Part shown: positions 6,888-13,145 of the stretch, one piece after another
Layout: every line of letters starts with the position of its first letter
Numbering within the stretch: the stretch's first letter is position 1
Source: Ktedonobacterales bacterium
Lineage (GTDB): Bacteria > Chloroflexota > Ktedonobacteria > Ktedonobacterales > JADMIN01
Length of the DNA: 17,816 nucleotides
Reading direction: 5' to 3'
Assembly (NCBI GenBank): GCA_025935235.1
Contig: JAICVT010000048.1
Coordinates: 1-17,816, forward strand
Notes under the pieces: generated by a model
Told to the model about the DNA's origin: nothing
The model's input: only the letters and a program-made list of their open reading frames with translations
Database searches by the model: none
Position numbers and translations under genes: made by a program

Positions 6888-8126
6888 CTACTGCGGCGCG
6901 TCTGCGCGCTGCGTAAGATCCATGCGTTCGACGTCGAGTTGGGGCTCGCGCTCTGATGAGGCCATCGCTGTGGTTGTCGGTGTAGCCGTCTCACCTCCTT
7001 TGCGTCGCGCCTCGACGCGCTGGGTAGCTGCGCGGATCCGGCGGGCGAGGCCGATGATGCCTGCAGGCTCGAATAGCAGGAAGACGATAATCAGCAGGCC
7101 ATACAATATCGCGCTCAGATCACCACTGGAGATGCCCGTCGAACTGGCGTTCTGCGGCAAGAGCGAGAACGTGTTGAGCGCTGTCGGTATGGCGAACACG
7201 AAGGCCGCGCCCAGAATGGAACCCCAGACGCTGGCAACGCCACCGATCAGGATGGCGGCGATGAACTGAATGGAGAGCAGCAGGCTCCACGCGCCCGGCG
7301 TTGCGATGCCTGAGAGGGAAGCGTAGAGCGCGCCTGCGATCCCCGCGAGGAAGGAGGAGAGGACGAACGCGCCTATCTTGGCCTCGAACAGATTGATGCC
7401 CATGATCGCTGCCGCGGTTTCGTTATCGCGCACCGCCTGCCATGCGCGTCCAGGTCGTGAGCGGGCGACATTCGCGACGAAGCCTGCCACCAGCGCCAGC
7501 AGTGGCAACAAGAGAAGGAAAAAGCACTGGTTGGTCGTCAACTGGATGCCAAAGATCGGGTCGGGACTGGCGAACGTGAAATCGCCGATGCCAGGAGCGG
7601 GGAAGTTGAATCGCCCCTCTTGTCCGCCAGTGATAGAGCGCAAATTGATGAACAGATATTGGCCGATGAAGACCAGCGCCAGCGTGACGATAGCCAGATA
7701 GAAGCCCTTGAGGCGTAGCGCCGTCGGGCCGATCAGCGCGCCGATCAGCGCCGCGACGATGCCAGAGGCGGGCAGCCAGATCACAAACGAGAGACCCAAT
7801 CCGGCGGGATCGCCGGGGAACTGTGGTGGGCTGCCACCGAGCCATGCGGCGGTGTAGGCGCCGATGCCCATGAAGAAGGCGATACCGAGCGAGATCTGTC
7901 CCGCGTACCCAGAGAGCACGTTCAGGCCAAGCGCTGCGATGGCTGCGACCATCGTGAAGTCAAGCACCGAGATCCAGCCGTCTCCACCGAAGAGGAATAT
8001 GAGCGCAAGGACTACCACGCCGACAATCGCCAGGGCGCGATTCCGCGATGAGCGCGACAGTTCCAGCGGGGGTCCCGGTGGGGCGGCCACGGGCGTGGAC
8101 GAGTCAGCAGGGCTGGGCGCGCTCAT
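6888..8126 (-). CDS. livM: Branched-chain-type ABC permease LivM
   Basis: A 412-residue inner-membrane permease of the LivM family with about ten hydrophobic segments and family motifs LNVLSGYAGQISLG, YLAIVTLALVFI and LLLSIQFIAAILIGG. It pairs with LivH to form the translocation channel. The ATG at 8126 overlaps the livH stop as ATGA, implying translational coupling. The protein is longer than usual at both ends: about 28 Pro/Ser/Ala-rich residues before the first membrane segment, and a charged tail of about 45 residues after the last (TQRVEARRKGGETATP to the end). An exact Shine-Dalgarno-like AAAGGAGGTGA lies in the tail-coding region (6991-7001). Confidence 0.92.
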   Translation of the reverse strand: MSAPSPADSSTPVAAPPGPPLELSRSSRNRALAIVGVVVLALIFLFGGDGWISVLDFTMVAAIAALGLNVLSGYAGQISLGIAFFMGIGAYTAAWLGGSPPQFPGDPAGLGLSFVIWLPASGIVAALIGALIGPTALRLKGFYLAIVTLALVFIGQYLFINLRSITGGQEGRFNFPAPGIGDFTFASPDPIFGIQLTTNQCFFLLLLPLLALVAGFVANVARSRPGRAWQAVRDNETAAAIMGINLFEAKIGAFVLSSFLAGIAGALYASLSGIATPGAWSLLLSIQFIAAILIGGVASVWGSILGAAFVFAIPTALNTFSLLPQNASSTGISSGDLSAILYGLLIIVFLLFEPAGIIGLARRIRAATQRVEARRKGGETATPTTTAMASSEREPQLDVERMDLTQRADAPQ

Positions 8127-9022
8127 ATCCGCTCCACCTTTCGTGTGCCGAACAGCCCGTAGGGGCGGATCAGCAGGACGAGAATCATGACCAGGTAGGG
8201 CGAAATCGTGTGGAAGTTGACGCCGAGGAATCCACTCGCCTCATAGCCCTGCGTCAGCACGTAGACCAGCCCCATCACGACGCCCCCGACGACGGCGCCT
8301 GGAATCGAGTCGAGGCCGCCGAGTATGATTGCCGGGAAGGCCACCAGGGCGGCCTGACCCAGCCCCACATCGAAGACGGGGTTGCCCGCGCCCGCCGCCA
8401 GGAAGACGCCGCCAACGGTCGCGATGGCCCCCGAGATGCCCCAGGCCAGCGCGTAGACCGTCGAGATTCGGATGCCCATCGCCCGCGCCGCTTCCTGATC
8501 GATCGCTGTGGCGCGCATGGCCAGCCCATAGCGGGTGAAGCGCAGAAAGGCATAGAGCGCGGCGCAGATCAGGGCGGTGACGACAATGCTGGCGAGCGCG
8601 TTCATGCCGAATTTGACGCCACCGACGGTGATGGCGCTCACGATGTCGAATGGAGCGGGCGCGCCGGGACTCTTGGCCCCCACCAGCATCGTGACCGCTG
8701 TCAGCAGGAGCACATCGAGGCCGATGGTCACCATGATGATCGTGAAGGGTGGCCGCCCAATCATGCGCCGCAGCACGACACGCTCGAAGATCACGCCGAT
8801 CAGCGCGGTGACGCCGATGCCGAGAAGCAGCGCCGGGACGAAGCCCAGCCGCCACGAGAACATCGCGGTTGAGACAACGAATGTCCCCACCAGCAAGAAC
8901 TCGCCCTGCGCAAAGTTGATGACCTCGCTCGCCTTGAAGATGATGGTGAACCCCAGCGCAATCAGCGCATAGTCACATCCCAGCGCGAGACCAGAGAACA
9001 CCAGCTGGATGAATAGCGCCAT
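8123..9022 (-). CDS. livH: Branched-chain-type ABC permease LivH
   Basis: A 299-residue integral membrane permease of the LivH family. The start is typical (FSGLALGCDYALIALGFTII followed by FKASEVINFAQGEF), and later motifs include TRYGLAMRATAIDQEAARAMGI and AFPAIILGGLDSIPGAVVGG. About eight membrane segments are expected. ATG at 9022 is preceded by GAGGGG with a 6-base spacer. It forms the heterodimeric channel with LivM. The 71-base gap before it (after livG) contains a small GGCA/CAGG microsatellite (about 9044-9061) and no promoter that I can see. Length is normal and no residue looks out of place. Confidence 0.93.
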   Translation of the reverse strand: MALFIQLVFSGLALGCDYALIALGFTIIFKASEVINFAQGEFLLVGTFVVSTAMFSWRLGFVPALLLGIGVTALIGVIFERVVLRRMIGRPPFTIIMVTIGLDVLLLTAVTMLVGAKSPGAPAPFDIVSAITVGGVKFGMNALASIVVTALICAALYAFLRFTRYGLAMRATAIDQEAARAMGIRISTVYALAWGISGAIATVGGVFLAAGAGNPVFDVGLGQAALVAFPAIILGGLDSIPGAVVGGVVMGLVYVLTQGYEASGFLGVNFHTISPYLVMILVLLIRPYGLFGTRKVERI

Positions 9023-9093
9023 GATAACCCCTCACTGTTGCGCGCTGCCTGCCTGCCTGCCGCTTGACGGGCGCCTGATCGCCTGACGCTTCG

Positions 9094-9906
9094 CTAGCCG
9101 CCGGAGTCCGTCTGCGCCTGCTCTTCGCCCAGGTATGCTTTGATGACCGCTGGATCCGTCTGCGTCTCCGTTGGTGTACCCATGGCGATGACCCGACCGA
9201 AGTCCAGCACGAGCACTCGGTCGGCGATGCCCATAATCATCGCCATGTCGTGCTCGACCAGGATCTGTGTGACTCCTAGCTGTTCTCTGACATCCAGCAT
9301 GACAGCCGCGAGGTCCTGGCTCTCCTCGAGGCCCATGCCTGCCACTGGCTCATCCAGCAGGAGCAGGCGAGGTTGCGAGGCCAGCGCCCGCGCCAGGTCA
9401 GCTCGCTTTTGCAGCCCGAACGGCAGGCTGCCCAGCGTTCGGTGAGCGAAGCGCTCCAGTCCGAGCAATGCCAGCAGTCGCCTGCACTCCGCCCGGTTCT
9501 CGCGCTCCTCCGTCGCGGCTTGCCCAACATAGACCCCGCCGCGCAGAATGCCGCTCCGCATGCGGCTATGCCGCCCGAGCAGCAGGTAGTCGAGCACGGT
9601 CGTGTGGGGGAATTGCCCCAGGTTCTGGAAGGTCCGGGCGATGCCAGCGCTGGCGATTTGGTCGGTTCTGAGCCGCAGGAGGTCGCGTCCCTCGAAGGTC
9701 ACCTGCCCGGCCAGGGGGCGATAGATACGCGAGAGGACGTTGAAGAGCGATGTCTTGCCCGCGCCGTTCGGCCCAATAATGGCAAACAGCTCGCCGGGCA
9801 GCACATCGAACGACACATCCGAAAGCGCGGTAAGCCCAGCGAAGCGCACCGTGACGTCGCGAACAGAGAGCAACGGCGTCTGAGCGACCGAGGTCAAGGA
9901 GGTCAT
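9094..9906 (-). CDS. livG: Branched-chain-type ABC ATPase LivG
   Basis: A 270-residue cytoplasmic ATPase. Walker A is GPNGAGKT, Walker B RLLLLDEP with the family-typical AGM following, and the switch His is in VEHDMAMIMG. The signature is LPFGLQKRADLARAL, a degenerate form of LSGGQ that is usual for LivG. The ATG at 9906 overlaps the livF stop as ATGA and has GGTGG 5 bases upstream; a GTG at 9915 in the same frame has a worse ribosome-site spacing, so I prefer 9906. The insert between the Q-loop (FQNLGQFPHTTVLD) and the signature, including the RSGILRGG segment, is typical of the family. It powers the LivH/LivM channel with LivF. Confidence 0.93.
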   Translation of the reverse strand: MTSLTSVAQTPLLSVRDVTVRFAGLTALSDVSFDVLPGELFAIIGPNGAGKTSLFNVLSRIYRPLAGQVTFEGRDLLRLRTDQIASAGIARTFQNLGQFPHTTVLDYLLLGRHSRMRSGILRGGVYVGQAATEERENRAECRRLLALLGLERFAHRTLGSLPFGLQKRADLARALASQPRLLLLDEPVAGMGLEESQDLAAVMLDVREQLGVTQILVEHDMAMIMGIADRVLVLDFGRVIAMGTPTETQTDPAVIKAYLGEEQAQTDSGG

Positions 9907-10697
9907 GACGTCCACCGCCTCTCAGGCCGCTGTTGGCGTAGCGCGGCAAAGGCGCCACGCCCGCCTTCTTCTCCGTGCAAACCCAGGTAGAAGGTGCGCA
10001 CGCGCTCGTCGCGCCGTAGCTCCGCTGCTGGCTGATCCAGCACGACCCGCCCGGTCTCCAGGACATATCCATGTGTCGCGTAGGTGAGCGCCATTTGCGC
10101 GTTCTGCTCGACCAGCAGCACCGCTGTGCCCGCCGCGCTGATTTCACTGATGATCTTGCCGATCTGCTGCACCATGACGGGCGAAAGCCCGAGGGATGGC
10201 TCGTCGAGCAGGAGCAGCCGTGGGTTGGCCATCAGCGCGCGCCCGATGGTCAGCATCTGCTGCTCACCTCCTGAGAGGTAGCCCGCCGCGCTCGAGCGAC
10301 GCTCGCGCAGAATCGGGAATAACTCCATGACGCGTTCATAGGCGTGGCGAGTGGCGCCGGCGTCGCGCACGGCAAAGGCTCCCGCGCGCAGGTTCTCATC
10401 CACCGATAGCGCACCGAAGAGCCGACGCCCCTCTAGCGCCTGCGTGATGCCCAGCCGCACGATGCGTGGCGCGTCGAGGGCGGTGATGGACTGGCCATCA
10501 AACTCGATCGTTCCATGGACGATGCGTCCACCCTGGCTGCCCAGCAATCCAGAGATCGCCCGCAAGATGGTTGTCTTGCCCGCGCCGTTGGCGCCTAGCA
10601 GCGCCACCACCCCGCGGTCGGACGCCGTCAGCGAGACCCCGCGCACGGCCGCGATGACGCCCTGATAGGTCACCTCTAGCTCACGGACGACCAGCAT
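9903..10697 (-). CDS. livF: Branched-chain-type ABC ATPase LivF
   Basis: A 264-residue ATPase. Walker A is GANGAGKT, the Q-loop region GITQALEGRRLF, signature LSGGEQQM, and Walker B RLLLLDEPSLGLSP. The H-loop position is VEQN, which is normal for LivF. ATG at 10697 is preceded by GGAGTGAGG. The C-terminus runs about 25 residues past the usual end (GEEGGRGAFAALRQQRPERR), into the livG start. It lies 30 bases downstream of the acyl-CoA dehydrogenase gene, so the two are very probably co-transcribed. A strong internal ribosome-site-like AGGAGGTGA plus in-frame ATG occurs at the signature motif (10254-10272). Confidence 0.93.
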   Translation of the reverse strand: MLVVRELEVTYQGVIAAVRGVSLTASDRGVVALLGANGAGKTTILRAISGLLGSQGGRIVHGTIEFDGQSITALDAPRIVRLGITQALEGRRLFGALSVDENLRAGAFAVRDAGATRHAYERVMELFPILRERRSSAAGYLSGGEQQMLTIGRALMANPRLLLLDEPSLGLSPVMVQQIGKIISEISAAGTAVLLVEQNAQMALTYATHGYVLETGRVVLDQPAAELRRDERVRTFYLGLHGEEGGRGAFAALRQQRPERRWTS

Positions 10698-10727
10698 ATG
10701 TTTGCCTCACTCCTTCCGCTCTTTCCG

Positions 10728-11897
10728 CTACTCCTGCCACTCGCCGACTTTCACATGCCCCTTGAGCAGATTGCGCGCGATGATGAACCGCTGGATCTCA
10801 TCAGTACCGTCGAAGATGCGGAAGACGCGCATCTCGCGATACCAGCGCTCGATGGGCAGCTCGCGAGTGTAGCCCATACCGCCGTGGATCTGGAGCATGC
10901 GATCCACCACGCGGTTGGCCATGTTTGCGCCATAGAGCTTCGACATCGAGGCCTGATGCCGGTTATCGAGGCCGCGGTCGGCCAGCCACGCCGCCCGCAG
11001 GGTGATCCACTTCGTCGCCTCGATTTCGACCGCCGAGTCGGCGATCATCCACTGGATCGCCTGTCGATCTGCCAGCGGTTGCCCAAAGGTGACCCGGTTT
11101 TGCGCGTGCTCGATGGACATCTCGAGCATCCGCTCGCACGCCCCGATGGCCCGCGCCGGGATGGCCCAGCGCGCCGCGCCGATCCAGCGCATCGCGAGAT
11201 CGAAGCCGTATCCCTCCTCGCCCAGGATGTTCTCCTGCGGCACGCGCACATCGTTGAAGATCAGCGCCGCCGGATCCCACTCGCCCATGGTCGCGATTCG
11301 CTCGGACCGCCAGCCCATCTCGCGGTCAACCAGGAAGCAGGTGATGCCGCCATGTGGCCCTCGGTCCTTGTCCGTGACGGCAAAGACCATCGTGAAGTCG
11401 GCGTCATTCCCGTTCGTGATGAAGATCTTCTCGCCGTTGAGGACCCAGCAATCGCCGTCTTTGACTGCGGTCATGCGTATGGCGCCTGCGTCCGAACCAG
11501 CTTCTGGCTCGGTCAGCGCAAAGCACGACTGGCGGGCGCCCTCGATGGTTGGCAGCAGATAGCGTTGCTTCTGCTGCTCGTTGCAGGCGTAGAGGATGTT
11601 GTCTGCAGAACCGCCGAACGAGAATGGCACAAAGGTGCGTCCCAACTCCATCAGCGTCAGGCAGGTGGTGACCGATCCCAGATTGGCCCCACCATACTCT
11701 TCTGGCGTGTTGATGCCCCAGAAGCCCAGCTGTCGCGCCTTCGCCTGAAGCTCGCGCAGCTGCGCTCGCTCGATGCCTGGCCGACCCTCACGCTCATTGC
11801 GCAGCACGTCGCCTTCCAGTGGCGCCAGCTCGCGCCGCACAAAGTCGCGCACGGTCTGCTGGATCAGTTTCTCTTCGGACGCTAGCGTGAAATCCAT
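10728..11897 (-). CDS. Acyl-CoA dehydrogenase (FAD)
   Basis: A 389-residue flavoprotein, the usual length for the family. ATG at 11897 follows a strong GGAGG with a 6-base spacer; an upstream in-frame start at 11927 lacks one. Family motifs run in order: TPEEYGGANLG, FALTEPEAGSDAGAIRMTA (FAD and substrate binding), LNGEKIFITNG, FGQPLADRQAIQ, and QIHGGMGYTRELPIER. It should introduce a C2-C3 double bond in an acyl-CoA, passing electrons to an electron-transfer flavoprotein. Unusually, the position of the common catalytic Glu (EGT-EIQ) is Asp363 in RIFDGTDEIQ, and the alternative isovaleryl-CoA-dehydrogenase site appears to be Ala (GAARWAI). Chemistry on a CoA ester beside an ABC importer suggests the imported acid is activated and oxidised. 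The exact acyl group is unknown. Confidence 0.9.
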   Translation of the reverse strand: MDFTLASEEKLIQQTVRDFVRRELAPLEGDVLRNEREGRPGIERAQLRELQAKARQLGFWGINTPEEYGGANLGSVTTCLTLMELGRTFVPFSFGGSADNILYACNEQQKQRYLLPTIEGARQSCFALTEPEAGSDAGAIRMTAVKDGDCWVLNGEKIFITNGNDADFTMVFAVTDKDRGPHGGITCFLVDREMGWRSERIATMGEWDPAALIFNDVRVPQENILGEEGYGFDLAMRWIGAARWAIPARAIGACERMLEMSIEHAQNRVTFGQPLADRQAIQWMIADSAVEIEATKWITLRAAWLADRGLDNRHQASMSKLYGANMANRVVDRMLQIHGGMGYTRELPIERWYREMRVFRIFDGTDEIQRFIIARNLLKGHVKVGEWQE

Positions 11898-11913
11898 CGT
11901 GATCCTCCGAGAG

Positions 11914-12010
11914 CATGACACCGACACGACACCGACATGACACCGACGCCTGCACTACCAGCGTTCCACCAGCGTTCGGCGCCTGCCTGCCTCAGCGTTC
12001 CTCAGCGTTA
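11914..12010 (-). repeat. Spacer built of short tandem repeats between iclR and acyl-CoA dehydrogenase genes
   Basis: Read on the minus strand: two copies of AACGCTGAGG (10 bp), two of an AACGCTGGTNG unit (11 bp), then three of TCGGTGTCATG (11 bp, middle copy with one change) at 11914-11946. The last set ends about 17 bases before the acyl-CoA dehydrogenase start, next to its ribosome site. The 10-11 bp period is close to one DNA helical turn. They may be slippage products, protein-binding iterons or RNA structure; nothing else decides. Confidence 0.75.
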
Positions 12011-12017
12011 TGCGCCT

Positions 12018-12830
12018 TCATACCTTGGCCGCCTCCGGCTCTAGCTCGTCTCCCATGTGGTGGGCATAGCCGTTCCACTCCGAGAGCTTGCGCGCCGCGC
12101 CGCGAACCGCATTGACGACCTCGGCCAGGTGGCGCTCGTCCAGTTGCGAGCTGATGCAGACGCTCGAGATGACAAACTCGACCTGACCGCTCTTGCCGAA
12201 AATGGGAGCATCCACGGCGGTGGCCCCACGATGGAACTCCCCGTCAGAGACGGCATAGCCCTGGCGTCGGACGTCGCGCAGAATGTCAGCGAACCGTACA
12301 GGATCGGTAATGGTCGCAGGTGTCATCGGACGCAGGCCCGCTGCGATGTGGCGTTGCCACTCCGATTCATCGTCATAGGCCAGAAAGCACCGCCCATGCG
12401 CGCCAGCCGTCAGCGGCGTTGCCTGGCCGATGGAGATGCTCAAGCGGCTAAAGCGCGCGTCTTCGGTGGGCGGCTGGGCTGCGGCGATATAGACAGGGCG
12501 GTCGTCCCAGCGCTGAACGAGCGCCGTCGTCATTCCTGTCTGCGCGGCGATGCGCCCAATCTCGGCGGTGGCGCGCGCAACGGCGTCGTTCAGTTCAGCG
12601 GCGCGGTCACCCAGCGGAATCAGGTAGGGTCCGAGACTATATCGCCGTGTTTCGTGATCGTAGTGAACGAAGTCTTCTCGTTCGAGCGTGCGCAAGACGC
12701 GCAAGCAGGTGGTGGGGCTGGCGCCCAGCTTACGGGCGATCTCGGTGAGCGACGAGGATTTGTACTTGTGGCGGCTGAGCAGCTTCAGCGCCTGCGCCGC
12801 CAGCGCGACGGATGGAACCGTGTACTCCAT
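12018..12830 (-). CDS. IclR-family transcriptional regulator
   Basis: A 270-residue regulator. Residues about 5-65 form the winged helix (SSLTEIARKLGASPTTCLRVLRTLEREDFV, in two helices of the HTH plus wing). Residues about 80-250 form the IclR effector domain (RRYSLGPYLIPLG, then TPLTAGAHGRCFLA and GYAVSDGEFHRGATAVDAPIF). The effector is normally a small metabolite, often an aromatic or short organic acid. ATG at 12830 has GGAGGGGG 4 bases upstream. It is the first gene of the cassette, 120 bases before the acyl-CoA dehydrogenase gene, and most likely controls it. A matching promoter and a palindrome just inside the transcript suggest autoregulation. Whether it represses or activates is not visible. 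Confidence 0.92.
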   Translation of the reverse strand: MEYTVPSVALAAQALKLLSRHKYKSSSLTEIARKLGASPTTCLRVLRTLEREDFVHYDHETRRYSLGPYLIPLGDRAAELNDAVARATAEIGRIAAQTGMTTALVQRWDDRPVYIAAAQPPTEDARFSRLSISIGQATPLTAGAHGRCFLAYDDESEWQRHIAAGLRPMTPATITDPVRFADILRDVRRQGYAVSDGEFHRGATAVDAPIFGKSGQVEFVISSVCISSQLDERHLAEVVNAVRGAARKLSEWNGYAHHMGDELEPEAAKV

Positions 12831-12860
12831 CGTCCCCCTCCTAGCGTCGTTGTCCAGGAG

Positions 12861-12900
12861 TCACGATTTTTCATATATGCAATGCGCTTTCAAATCGTGA
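12861..12900. promoter_or_regulatory. Candidate IclR operator (9-bp inverted repeat)
   Basis: TCACGATTT (12861-12869) and AAATCGTGA (12892-12900) are perfect inverted repeats separated by 22 AT-richer bases that include the palindrome CATATATG. The site begins about 4 bases past the predicted start point of the iclR promoter, the usual place for an autorepressor. Binding by this regulator is an inference. Confidence 0.55.
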
Positions 12901-12910
12901 GGTTGCGCCT

Positions 12911-12939
12911 AGTATACACAGGCGCTTCTTGTGCGTCAA
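12911..12939 (-). promoter_or_regulatory. Near-consensus promoter for the iclR / ABC cassette
   Basis: On the minus strand, TTGACG (12934-12939) is followed after exactly 17 bases by TATACT (12911-12916). Each box differs from consensus at one base. Transcription should start near 12904, giving a leader of about 75 bases before the iclR ATG. It is the strongest promoter match in the window. Confidence 0.7.
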
Positions 12940-13051
12940 CAGTCTGCTGGGTAGTGGTTCTATCAAAACCGGGGGCAGTCGGGGCGCGGAGTGGGCGGGT
13001 AAACCAAATCATCGTGCGCCGTCCCAGCATGACAGAAGATGGATGAGACAG

Positions 13052-13103
13052 CCACGCGCTCCCGCTTGTACAGTTGCAGAGATGCGGCGGCGGGAGCGCG
13101 TGG
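13052..13103 (-). terminator. 14-bp hairpin after the metHF gene
   Basis: CCACGCGCTCCCGC (13052-13065) pairs perfectly with GCGGGAGCGCGTGG (13090-13103) across a 24-base loop. It starts 42 bases past the metHF stop on the minus strand and lies well before the iclR promoter, so it probably insulates the two units. No T-run follows. Confidence 0.55.
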
Positions 13104-13145
13104 TAGTGCTATGACGCGGCGGCGCATGCGGATATTACAAGCGGC

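Larger units (their letters stand above)
12840..13145. other. Intergenic region upstream of iclR
   Basis: Apart from the promoter, the operator candidate and the hairpin at 13052-13103, about 110 bases (12941-13050) show no gene, repeat or RNA feature that I can support. Confidence 0.6.

Noticed and set aside
9044..9061. GCCTGCCTGCCTGCC microsatellite in the livG-livH gap
   Set aside because: A simple 4-bp repeat with no sign of function; mentioned only under livH.
10698..11885. A 395-codon plus-strand open frame opposite the acyl-CoA dehydrogenase
   Set aside because: It is the complement of a well-supported flavoprotein gene and shows no family motif of its own.
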